Part shown: positions 48,601-56,111 of the stretch, piece after piece
Position numbering within the stretch: position 1 is the first letter of the stretch
Layout: every line of letters begins with the position of its first letter
Source of the DNA: Gammaproteobacteria bacterium
GTDB taxonomy: Bacteria > Pseudomonadota > Gammaproteobacteria > Thiotrichales > Thiotrichaceae
Length of the DNA stretch: 64,000 bases
Reading direction: 5' to 3'
NCBI GenBank assembly: GCA_018822845.1
Contig: JAHJJD010000115.1
Coordinates: 1-64,000, forward strand
Translations under genes and position numbers: made by a program
The notes under the pieces: model-generated
Databases searched by the model: none
What the model saw: only the letters and a program-made list of their open reading frames with translations
Told to the model about the DNA's origin: nothing

Positions 48601-49170
48601 GATGGTGTTTACAGCAATAATATTGGATGAACCGGGGACACGCGCTGCATTGTAAGTGCCGCTAATCCCTGGGCCGGAAATGAATAGTCCGAACGCATCA
48701 TTGAACTGGCTGCATACATATTCCGGGTATTCATCAGAGCCAAAACTGAAAACAAAGTTGGCGCGGTCGCCTTGTGGAACAATGTCAAACTCGATGATGG
48801 CAGGGTCGAAACGGGCTTGTGAGCTGATGCTGGTCAGATCCGGGTCGGCATAGGTGACGCCCGTGATGTGTGAGTATGCGCCGGTATTGTTTGGTCCCTG
48901 CAAGCTGCCGACATTGCCGGTGTTGAGGTATACGCCCGATTCAAATCCCAGGATGGAAGCCCCACCATTCACAATGCCAACCTGGCCGCTAACGCCACGA
49001 CTTATCCGCAGATTGCTGACCGTTAGCCCTGGGCCATCCAGAATAGAGCTCATTTGTGTAGCGGTAGCCCCAGGGTTAAAGGTAAGCGCCGCCAGTGCCG
49101 GTGTCGGAAGCACCCCCATCAGTGTGGCGTATAAAAGAGGGATTAACCCCTTGATAACTATCTGTCGCAT
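45670..49170 (-). CDS. Mosaic adhesin: choice-of-anchor L, cadherin, TSP3 and dockerin-like repeats
   Basis: 1166 residues with a Sec signal (MRQIVIKGLIPLLYATLMGVLPTPALA). A choice-of-anchor L-type domain (about 28-280; FSFGSDEYPEYVCSQFNDAFGLFISGPG) is followed by a DUF11-like unit (about 285-395) and three cadherin-like repeats (about 408-710; APTITSSSNASIPEN, DYENPLDSNADNIY). Next is a thrombospondin type 3 calcium array (about 712-870; DTDGDGLGDLYE, DSDRDGIPDYLDADDDND). A hemagglutinin-like region (YYVVIRHRNHLGVMTA) and two dockerin-like repeats (WSGDTNNSNTIILSGPG, TDLNMDGYVIFSGPN) end it. The last two parts resemble C-termini more common in Bacteroidota and Planctomycetes (recollection, not tested). 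The likely role is calcium-dependent surface adhesion; no covalent anchor is visible. Confidence 0.8.
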   Translation of the reverse strand: MRQIVIKGLIPLLYATLMGVLPTPALAALTFNPGATATQMSSILDGPGLTVSNLRISRGVSGQVGIVNGGASILGFESGVYLNTGNVGSLQGPNNTGAYSHITGVTYADPDLTSISSQARFDPAIIEFDIVPQGDRANFVFSFGSDEYPEYVCSQFNDAFGLFISGPGISGTYNAARVPGSSNIIAVNTINAGQAGSAADGTSCKLGNSVYFINNGNGTGSSIAQLDGFTKTLTASVSGLSAGQSYHVKLALADAGDPGYDSGAAFKWLTSTKSTPIDLELGASSNKAKPAYNTEVELTYTVSNKSSSAASLVMAKLDWPTGLTWLGDDSGGDYNRSTNEWNVGSIPAKGSKSLKIRTRVGTSSSTVSGEIIYSFNEDPDSTPLNSSINPNEDDTASITVNPVANQAPTITSSSNASIPENTTTVPPVSASDLNGDAISYSIAGGADASKFQINSSTGELSFIAAPDYENPTDSNKDNAYTVQVTASDHAASSSQTLTVTVTDVPENVAPTITSNNTITLEENIADVLTVTAMDPNGDTITYSIVGGDDEAQFNIDANSGKLTFVGHPDYENPLDSNADNIYIVTVSASDGKASNNQTVTITITDVEDSNPPPTITTPSSMLYYENATGIVKDFDAIDNRDSEGNGLSYSFTGQVDDHLFNLDSISGTLTFKNPPDYENPLDANQDNAYITGIKVCDSQNACTIQILIVSTLDVDEDNDHDRLMDSVEKAIGTDPMNPDTDGDGLGDLYEVVDPAEPQDHDKDGIIDALDPDDDNDTILTKFEIPDPNGDGNPDDARDSDRDGIPDYLDADDDNDTVLTRYEAPDRNGDGNPADVRDTDNDGNPDYLDTDDDGDTSLTKDEHPDPNGDGNPDDALDGDDNGIPSWLDASEDFTVSIQVRAFLNGAYNSATGMMDDELFQKGLVPDMQPYGELKTAFGYGNSNSTASPFDYTGTETMSTAVKGATGGNTPVDWVLIELRDALDPTLQRGVMAAVLQRDGDIVDAISGASQLQMVDVTDGRYYVVIRHRNHLGVMTAAPLSLTTAPSTLIDFTHPDTKVFGGYSARLQSSTLALLWSGDTNNSNTIILSGPGSDSNVILGSILVAPENLMVNSNYRLSGYYATDLNMDGYVIFSGPNNEINLLIGSVLLHPGNTGGNANYIVNGTIPR

Positions 49171-49368
49171 GGCCCTAGCTTCTTTTTTGTTGTTTTATAT
49201 GCCGCACTCCCCAAGGCGGCACTGGAGTAATGTTACGGTATTAGAAAAATTTGTTCTACACTAATTTATCCGTTTGTCTGATTGTACCGTTCGTGGGTTT
49301 TTTGCCCTAACCGTTAACCGCATAATGCCCTCATACCCAAGCCAACAACAACAATTAAGGGTGTCTGC

Positions 49369-50619
49369 ATGCTTCAACCGTATTTCAGCAGGGCTGCGTT
49401 GGTGTACGCCGTCATGAGCTTTGTTTCGGTAACATACGCCAATGCGCCTGTTTGGGAATCCTGGGGATCTGTTTTTCAACCGGAACCTTACAACCAGCCG
49501 TATCAACAGGAACGGCGACAGTTTGCGCCTGCCCGTCAGGGTAACCTGCAATATCAGCAGGTGGCTTATTCCAGCTATTCACCGGAACGTAGTCCGGTGG
49601 ACTGCGGTTTCGCACATGCCCTTGATCTGCCTGATGCTTGTATTGGCCGCAATGGTAACACCCGTCAGGGATTGCTGACTCAGGCAGGGTATTTGGGCGG
49701 TCAGTCACAACAGGTCAGGGTTGCGCCACTATGGGGAAACATTTCCAACGCAGCCTTGCTGGAAACTGCACGTGAATTGTTGGACTGGCATGAAGGCCGT
49801 TCACCGGGCAGTTTGCAGGAACGCTTCCACCTGCGTGAAATCGGTTCCTCCCAGCGTGGTTCCGAGGCGCAGTTCACAGGATATTTTACCCCCTTGCTGG
49901 AAGTCCGGCAGCATCCTGATAGCAGCTTCCGCATACCTATTTACCGCAAGCCTGTCGGTTCACTGACACAGTTGAGCCATGCCGAAATTGCCCGCAATGC
50001 CTTGGGTGGAATGGGGCTGGAAATCGCCTGGACGAACGACCCTGTCAACCTGTTCTTTGCCCAGATTCAGGGGTCAGGAATAGCGCGTTTCCCGGACGGA
50101 AGGGAATTGATGCTGGACTACGCTGGTGCCAATGGCAAACCGTTTCGCAGCATTGCCGATTACATGCGGATGAGGGGATACAAACCACGTAATTTCGGCA
50201 ACGAAGCGATCCGGGAATGGTTGCGTATGCATCCTGACAAGATTGGCGAGGTGCTTACCTACAACCCTCGCTATGTGTTTTTTACCCTGACGGATGGATT
50301 GCCGAAGACAGCCTCCGGTAGCCGGGTCATTCCGGGGCATACCATCGCGGTGGATAGTAACTACATACCGCTGGGTGCAGTGTTGCTGGCGGAAGTTCCC
50401 CGTGTTGATGCCTGGGGTAACAAGGTGGGGATTGACTGGCGCTTGCTGTTCGCGCAGGACAGGGGAACTGAAATCAAAGGTGCCGGGCGGCTGGATTTGT
50501 ATACGGGGTTTGGCCGACAGGCGGAAGAGCTCGCCCACAGCATTACCGGTTACAGCAAGACCTGGATGCTGGTGCGTAAACCGGGATATGGCCATCGCTC
50601 CAGTATTGCCGGTTTATAA
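49369..50619 (+). CDS. mltA: MltA-family membrane-bound lytic murein transglycosylase
   Basis: 416 residues with a signal peptide (MLQPYFSRAALVYAVMSFVSVTYA) and no lipobox, then a Gln/Tyr/Pro-rich linker. The MltA domain shows FTGYFTPLLEV, IQGSGIARFPDGR, YAGANGKPFRSIADYM and the 3D/DPBB part VDSNYIPLGAVLLAE. The catalytic Asp lies in FAQDRGTEIKGAGRLDLYTGFG. The enzyme cleaves the MurNAc-GlcNAc bond of peptidoglycan with 1,6-anhydro formation. Products could feed the AmgK-MurU route. A second family member follows 89 bases downstream. Confidence 0.88.
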   Translation: MLQPYFSRAALVYAVMSFVSVTYANAPVWESWGSVFQPEPYNQPYQQERRQFAPARQGNLQYQQVAYSSYSPERSPVDCGFAHALDLPDACIGRNGNTRQGLLTQAGYLGGQSQQVRVAPLWGNISNAALLETARELLDWHEGRSPGSLQERFHLREIGSSQRGSEAQFTGYFTPLLEVRQHPDSSFRIPIYRKPVGSLTQLSHAEIARNALGGMGLEIAWTNDPVNLFFAQIQGSGIARFPDGRELMLDYAGANGKPFRSIADYMRMRGYKPRNFGNEAIREWLRMHPDKIGEVLTYNPRYVFFTLTDGLPKTASGSRVIPGHTIAVDSNYIPLGAVLLAEVPRVDAWGNKVGIDWRLLFAQDRGTEIKGAGRLDLYTGFGRQAEELAHSITGYSKTWMLVRKPGYGHRSSIAGL

Positions 50620-50708
50620 TCATTTTGCCCCTGCGTGGTCATTAATGATGCAATCCTGATGCATTGCTAATAAACTTTATTGATTGCTGGAGGTTAATTG
50701 AGGCAGGA

Positions 50709-51812
50709 ATGCATTTTAAAGTACTGTTACGGGTGGGGCTATGTCTTGGCTACATGCTTTCTGGCGGTATTCAGCCTTCCTGGGCGGATGCGTCGGGGGC
50801 GGGTAAATGTGATGTGCATATTCAGGGAAGCAGTCTGGCACTGGATGAGGCCTGTATCCGTAGAACACCCGAATTACGCCGCGCACTAGTGGATATGGCA
50901 GTTTACCTGCAAACCACCGATGCATCCCGGCTGGCTGCACCTGATTACCGGGGGCCGTTGGACAAGGATCAGCTGACCCGCACCATTGAGCAGTTGATAC
51001 ACTGGCTGGACAAACCTGCGAATAGCGGCTCACCTATCGGGCAGCAGTTTGATTTTTATGCATTGGGCGACCCGCAGACCAAACGTCCGGTGCAATATGG
51101 TGGCTATTTCACGCCAGTGCTGGATGTTCAGGCCAGGCAAAGCGCTGAATACCGTTTCCCTGTCTATGGCAAGCCCAAAGGGGATGGGGCATTGCCCTCC
51201 CGTCGTGACATCATGCGTGGCGTATTAAGTGGCAAGGGGCTGGAAATTGCCTGGGCGAAAGATTCCATTGATTACTACTTCATGCAAGTGCAGGGTTCAG
51301 GGTTGGTGCGCTACCCGGATGGACGCACCCAATTACTGGGGTTCGCTGGCAAGAATGATTTTCCGTATGCCAGCATCGGGCGTTACATGCAGGAAAAGGG
51401 CTATCTGCGTACTGACAACCTTACCAATAATGCAATTCGTCAATGGTTGCGGCTGAATCCGGGCAAGCTGGAGGAGGTACTGAACGCCAACCAGTCGTTT
51501 GTTTTCTTCCGCCAGGTCAATGACGTATTGCGTAGTGCTTCCAGTTTGCCGGTAGTCACCGGTCATACAGCGTCTGTCGATACATCCATGATTCCATTCG
51601 GTTCTGTGCTGCTCGCTGAGCTGCCAATACGTGACAATAACGGTAAAATCGTGCAACATGAGTGGCGTTTGCTGCTGGCAACTGACCGTCGTTCCGATGA
51701 CAGGGGGGCTGTCCGTATCGGGATCTATACGGGGGAAGGGGAGGAAGGCCGCAAGCAGGCACAACGTTTTTACCCCGCAGGGCGTGCATTTTTGCTGCAA
51801 AGTGGCTCCTGA
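50709..51812 (+). CDS. Second MltA-family protein, altered catalytic loop
   Basis: 367 residues. Start ATG 50709 yields a signal peptide (MHFKVLLRVGLCLGYMLSGG, cut near SWADA); the frame opens upstream at a TTG without support. Family motifs remain: YGGYFTPVLDVQARQ, VQGSGLVRYPDGR, FAGKNDFPYASIGRYMQEKG and VDTSMIPFGSVLLAE. The loop bearing the catalytic Asp reads LATDRRSDDRGAVRIGIYTGEG, so the Asp is kept but the usual Gly-Gly/IKG environment is lost. It may be less active or bind a different substrate. It arose by tandem duplication with the gene upstream. Confidence 0.82.
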   Translation: MHFKVLLRVGLCLGYMLSGGIQPSWADASGAGKCDVHIQGSSLALDEACIRRTPELRRALVDMAVYLQTTDASRLAAPDYRGPLDKDQLTRTIEQLIHWLDKPANSGSPIGQQFDFYALGDPQTKRPVQYGGYFTPVLDVQARQSAEYRFPVYGKPKGDGALPSRRDIMRGVLSGKGLEIAWAKDSIDYYFMQVQGSGLVRYPDGRTQLLGFAGKNDFPYASIGRYMQEKGYLRTDNLTNNAIRQWLRLNPGKLEEVLNANQSFVFFRQVNDVLRSASSLPVVTGHTASVDTSMIPFGSVLLAELPIRDNNGKIVQHEWRLLLATDRRSDDRGAVRIGIYTGEGEEGRKQAQRFYPAGRAFLLQSGS

Positions 51813-51897
51813 ACTTTTTGGCGTGCCCTGAACCTAATGGTTGGGGAAATACGATTAACACAATAATTACAGTCAACCATTAACAGGGGTTTTATTT

Positions 51898-53184
51898 ATG
51901 TTGGGGTACATCGACTGGATCATTATCCTGATTGCATTGATGGCGGCCATTGGCGCGCTGCTGCTGCTATATCCACAAACCAGTAACCGCGACGTGCAGC
52001 AAATGCGCGACATTCGCTCGCAGGCGGAACGTGACCAGAAACGCATTGCTGATGTGCTGGAAATTACCCAGCATGGTGCACAGGATGCCGAGGCGCTGGT
52101 GCAACAACTCAAGACCCAGGTAGCTGAAGTCAGTCGCAATTATCAGGCGGCTCAGGCAAAGGCGGAGCAGGTCGAGCGAATGGTCGAGCGTGTTTCCACT
52201 GCTGAACACGAAATGCGTGACATTTCCTCCCAGTTGGGCGATCGCCTGCAACACTTGCAAACCTATTGGGATGAGCAACTGGGCGATTCCGTCGAAAGCG
52301 TCAAGCGTATTCGCGGCAAGCTCCGGGAAGGTCTGGAAGATGTCGACGCCAGCCTGATCCGCCTGCATGACCAGGAGAAAATGGCGCAAGGCTTCACCCG
52401 CAAGCTGATCGAACACCACCAGGAACAGGTGCGGTACCAGCAGGAAAACTCCCGTCTTTCCACTCAGGTTCATGCGCGTCTGGAAGAAATGCTGCAGGAA
52501 TCCAGCCATATGCTGGAGCAGATGAAGCGTTACCAGCATGATGCCGATGCCGTATTCCGGGACTTCAGCGCAGAAATGCAGGGTTTGGAATCACAGGCCA
52601 ATGAGCACTTTACCGCGCTGTTCCAGACATCTGACCAAGCGCGTACCGAGCTGTCCGCAGGTCTGGAGGAAAGCCGCCAGCATCTGGGCGAAATGCGTTT
52701 GCGTGAGGCGCAGAGTGATGAGTTGAGCCGCAAGATGCGTCAGCAATTCGATATGGTTGACCACATGCGCGTTGAGCGTATCAGCCAGACGCTGGATCTG
52801 ACCGACCAGATTTCCACCGACCTGCACCGGGGCGTGGAAAATGCCCGCAAGATGCTTTCCACACTGTCACAGGCTGTCTTTGATGTTTCTGCTACCCTGG
52901 CAGCGGATTCAGCTGCTACGCAGCCGGAAGCAGTTAATGCCGATCAGGCTACGGAACAGTTTGCAACAGCCCGGTTTGAAGCAGCTCAGCCCGACATGGC
53001 TGATGGCAGTGATGCCGACAAGGAGTTGCTGGACTTCCTCGCAGAACCGGAAACAGCGGCAACCGCTGACGATGCTGGTGTGCTGGATCTGGGCGACCTG
53101 AAACCGCTGGATGAAATGGCTACCGCTGACGCAGACGCCAATGCGCAAACAAGCAATCTGGTGTCGTTGCGGGCTTACCGCTAA
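51898..53184 (+). CDS. Membrane-anchored coiled-coil protein of unknown function
   Basis: 428 residues, no family recognised. One N-terminal membrane helix (YIDWIIILIALMAAIGALLLLY) is followed by roughly 330 residues of near-continuous coiled coil (for example RDQKRIADVLEITQHG, HARLEEMLQESSHMLEQMK). An acidic, Ala/Asp-rich disordered tail ends in LVSLRAYR. The layout resembles RmuC-like or chemoreceptor-like scaffolds, but no signature of either is seen. The gene has its own 85-base upstream gap and overlaps the convergent exporter end by 4 bases. Confidence 0.75.
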   Translation: MLGYIDWIIILIALMAAIGALLLLYPQTSNRDVQQMRDIRSQAERDQKRIADVLEITQHGAQDAEALVQQLKTQVAEVSRNYQAAQAKAEQVERMVERVSTAEHEMRDISSQLGDRLQHLQTYWDEQLGDSVESVKRIRGKLREGLEDVDASLIRLHDQEKMAQGFTRKLIEHHQEQVRYQQENSRLSTQVHARLEEMLQESSHMLEQMKRYQHDADAVFRDFSAEMQGLESQANEHFTALFQTSDQARTELSAGLEESRQHLGEMRLREAQSDELSRKMRQQFDMVDHMRVERISQTLDLTDQISTDLHRGVENARKMLSTLSQAVFDVSATLAADSAATQPEAVNADQATEQFATARFEAAQPDMADGSDADKELLDFLAEPETAATADDAGVLDLGDLKPLDEMATADADANAQTSNLVSLRAYR

Positions 53185-54971
53185 AGCACTTCTTCCTCAT
53201 CCCTCGCCTGTAGTTCCCACATATGCTGGTACTGCCCTCGCAGTGCCAGCAGTTCGTTGTGGCTGCCCTGTTCCACCACTTTTCCGCCATCCATCACCAG
53301 GATCAGGTCGGCATCCACCACTGTGGAAAGCCGGTGGGCAATCATCAGGGTGGTGTGATGCCCGGCGACTTCGTGCAGGGTTTGCTGGATGGCTTGTTCG
53401 GTAGCGCTGTCCAGTGATGATGTGGCCTCGTCGAAAATCAGGATCGGCGGCTGTTTGAGAATGGCGCGGGCGATGGCGACGCGCTGTTTTTCCCCGCCGG
53501 AAAGTTTCAGGCCACGTTCGCCCACCACGGTTTCCCACCCATCTGGCAGGCTGTCGATGAAACGACGGATGTGCGCCATATCAGCAGCTTTTTCCAGCTC
53601 CGCCTGCGTGGCCTGCGGGTTGCCGTACAGCAGGTTGTAACGGATGCTGTCGTTGAACAGCACGGTATCCTGCGGGACGATGCCGATGGCCTTGCGCAGG
53701 CTGGCTTGCGTTACCTGGGAAATATCCTGCCCATCCAGCAGGATGCGCCCACCCGTGACATCATAGAAACGGTACAGCAGGCGTGAAAGGGTGGATTTGC
53801 CCGCACCGCTATGCCCGACCACGGCAATGGTTTTCCCTGCCGGTACGCTGAAACTGACCTTGTGCAGGATAGGGCGCTCCGGCTGGTAGGCGAAATCAAC
53901 AGCCTCAAAGCGGATTTCCCCCGCATGAACCCGCAATTCCGCTGCATTCGGCACATCCTGCACTTCCTGCCCGGTTTCCAGCAGACGGAATACCATATCC
54001 ATATCCGCCAGTGTGTACTTGACCTGCCGATATACGATGCCGAGCGTGCCGAGTGGCAGGAACAGTTGCAGCAGGAAAGCATTCACCATGACCAGGTCGC
54101 CAATACCAATTTCGCCGGTCACCACCGAGTTGGTAGCGAAGAACATGATAATGGTGACGCCGATGGCAATGATGGATGCCTGCCCGAAATTCAGTAGTGA
54201 CATGGAGGTCTGGCTTTTGACAGCGACATCTTCCCATTGCCCGAGGGTGGCGTCGTAGCGGTCGATTTCCAGCTTTTCGTTGTTGAAGTATTTGACAGTT
54301 TCATAGTTGATCAGGCTGTCGACAGCCTGATTGCCGGATTGGGAATCCAGCCGGTTCATTTCATGACGGTGATCCATGCGCCATTCAGTGATTTTGAAGG
54401 TGAAAAGCACGTACACGGCGACGGTGGCAAACGTAATCACGGCAAATATGGGTGAGTAATTTTTCAGTAGAATGGCTGCAACCAGTGAGAATTCCACCGC
54501 AATCGGGATGATGCTGAACACCATGAAATTCATCAGTGTGCTGACCGAGCGGGTGCCGCGTTCCAGATCGCGGCTGATGGCACCGGTCTTGCGTTCGAGG
54601 TGGAAGCGCAGCGACAGCTTGTGCAGGTGTTCCAGCACCCGTGCCGACAGTTTGCGCATGGCGTGGTAACGCACCCGAGCGAAAACCGTGTCGCGTAATT
54701 CGTTGAACAGCGAACTGGCCAGCCGCAAGGCACCGTAACCCAGCAGCAGGATGACGGGCAGTACCAATGCCTGTTCGTCCTTGCCGTCCAGGGCATCCAC
54801 GATATCCTTGAGGAAAACCGGTACGCCGACCGTGGCAACTTTCGATGCAATCAAACAGGTGAGGGCGAACAGCGCCCGCCCACGGTATTCCCACAGGAAG
54901 GGCAGCATGGATTTGAGGTTGTGCCAGTCACGGCGGTTGGCATCGGGGCGTTCAGTCCGGTTGAGCATCAT
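53181..54971 (-). CDS. Atm1/HMT1-type ABC exporter
   Basis: 596-residue half-transporter. The membrane domain has the Atm1-like LVLPVILLLGYGALRLASSLFNELRDTVFARV and SLRFHLERKTGAISRDLERGTR followed by YETVKYFNNEKLE. The ATPase domain has GHSGAGKST, LSGGEKQRVAIARA, ILIFDEATSSLD and MIAHRLSTV. Bacterial Atm1 homologues export glutathione-conjugated metals or glutathione polysulfide, supporting metal tolerance or Fe-S chemistry. A sulfur oxidiser could use it for persulfide handling (inference). Confidence 0.9.
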   Translation of the reverse strand: MMLNRTERPDANRRDWHNLKSMLPFLWEYRGRALFALTCLIASKVATVGVPVFLKDIVDALDGKDEQALVLPVILLLGYGALRLASSLFNELRDTVFARVRYHAMRKLSARVLEHLHKLSLRFHLERKTGAISRDLERGTRSVSTLMNFMVFSIIPIAVEFSLVAAILLKNYSPIFAVITFATVAVYVLFTFKITEWRMDHRHEMNRLDSQSGNQAVDSLINYETVKYFNNEKLEIDRYDATLGQWEDVAVKSQTSMSLLNFGQASIIAIGVTIIMFFATNSVVTGEIGIGDLVMVNAFLLQLFLPLGTLGIVYRQVKYTLADMDMVFRLLETGQEVQDVPNAAELRVHAGEIRFEAVDFAYQPERPILHKVSFSVPAGKTIAVVGHSGAGKSTLSRLLYRFYDVTGGRILLDGQDISQVTQASLRKAIGIVPQDTVLFNDSIRYNLLYGNPQATQAELEKAADMAHIRRFIDSLPDGWETVVGERGLKLSGGEKQRVAIARAILKQPPILIFDEATSSLDSATEQAIQQTLHEVAGHHTTLMIAHRLSTVVDADLILVMDGGKVVEQGSHNELLALRGQYQHMWELQARDEEEVL

Positions 54972-55018
54972 GGATTACGTGCATCCTTTTTCTATTGAGG
55001 CGTGATAATATCCCATCC

Positions 55019-55900
55019 ATGAAAGAACGCATCCAGAAAATCCTTTCCCGCGCCGGTTACGGTTCGCGCCGTGAAATTGAACGTCTTGTTGAGGCAGGGG
55101 AAATCCTCGTCAATGGACAGTCCGCCAAGGTTGGGCAAGCCATTGATGAAAATGATCAAATAACGCTACGCGGCCAGCGCCTGCATTTGGGGTCGCGTTT
55201 GCACGCCACACCGAAAGTGTTGATGTACAACAAGCCAGCGGGCGAAGTCTGCACCCAGAGCGACCCGGAAGGGCGCAAGACCGTATTCGACGAATTGCCC
55301 AACATCCGCGCAGGGCGCTGGATCATGATCGGGCGGCTCGACATCAATACCGATGGCCTGTTGCTGTTCACCACCGATGGCGAGCTTGCCAACAAGCTGA
55401 TGCACCCTTCTTCTGCCGTTGAGCGCGAATACGCTGTGCGCGTGCTGGGCAAGGTTGAGCCGGAAATGCTGATCCAGTTGCAGGAAGGAGTGGAGCTGGA
55501 AGATGGCAAGGCCAATTTCCTGCGCATCAAGGATGCAGGTGGTGAAGGTGCCAACCACTGGTATCACGTCGTACTGGCGGAAGGCCGTAACCGCGAAGTT
55601 CGCCGTTTGTGGGAATCACAAGGGGTGAAAGTCAGCCGCCTGATCCGTATCCGCTATGGTTCGGTAGATTTGCCCCGTTACCTGCGCACCGGCCATCACA
55701 AGGAACTGGAAGTGAGGGACTTGCGTAAGCTGTATTCACTGGTGGGCATGACTTTTGATGATGGTTCCGATTTCAAGCCTGTCAGGCAGCAAGGTAAACC
55801 GATGTCACAACGTCCAGAACGTGGGGATGCAAAGTCGCCACGCCAGTCTTCTCGCAACGCATACAACGGCAAAAGCGCTTCGCCACGTGGTCGCCGCTAA
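55019..55900 (+). CDS. rluB: 23S rRNA pseudouridine(2605) synthase RluB type
   Basis: 293 residues. Start ATG 55019 gives MKERIQKILSRAGYGSRREIE, the usual RluB start; upstream codons to 54995 are unneeded. An S4 RNA-binding domain (residues 1-60) is followed by the RsuA/RluB catalytic domain with GRLDINTDGLLLFTTDGELAN (catalytic Asp). EGRNREVRRLWESQGVKVSRLIRIRYG ends the fold. The basic, disordered C-terminal tail is common in RluB. RluE/RluF or RsuA are possible but less similar. Confidence 0.88.
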   Translation: MKERIQKILSRAGYGSRREIERLVEAGEILVNGQSAKVGQAIDENDQITLRGQRLHLGSRLHATPKVLMYNKPAGEVCTQSDPEGRKTVFDELPNIRAGRWIMIGRLDINTDGLLLFTTDGELANKLMHPSSAVEREYAVRVLGKVEPEMLIQLQEGVELEDGKANFLRIKDAGGEGANHWYHVVLAEGRNREVRRLWESQGVKVSRLIRIRYGSVDLPRYLRTGHHKELEVRDLRKLYSLVGMTFDDGSDFKPVRQQGKPMSQRPERGDAKSPRQSSRNAYNGKSASPRGRR

Positions 55901-56111
55901 CCCTTGATCCCGTCGGCGCTTAGCCATTGCTCCGATGCTGTGCGCCGTTTATCGTCTATGAAAATATTTAATATACGAGCCTGCAAATTGGGTACTACGT
56001 TATATCGTAGAGGTAAATATTTTCCACAGGATATTCGCTGCCTCTAAACACCCAACCTGCCAACCATAGAAGGAAGGGGGGGTAATTATAAAAAATGCGA
56101 GGTTAATAGTT

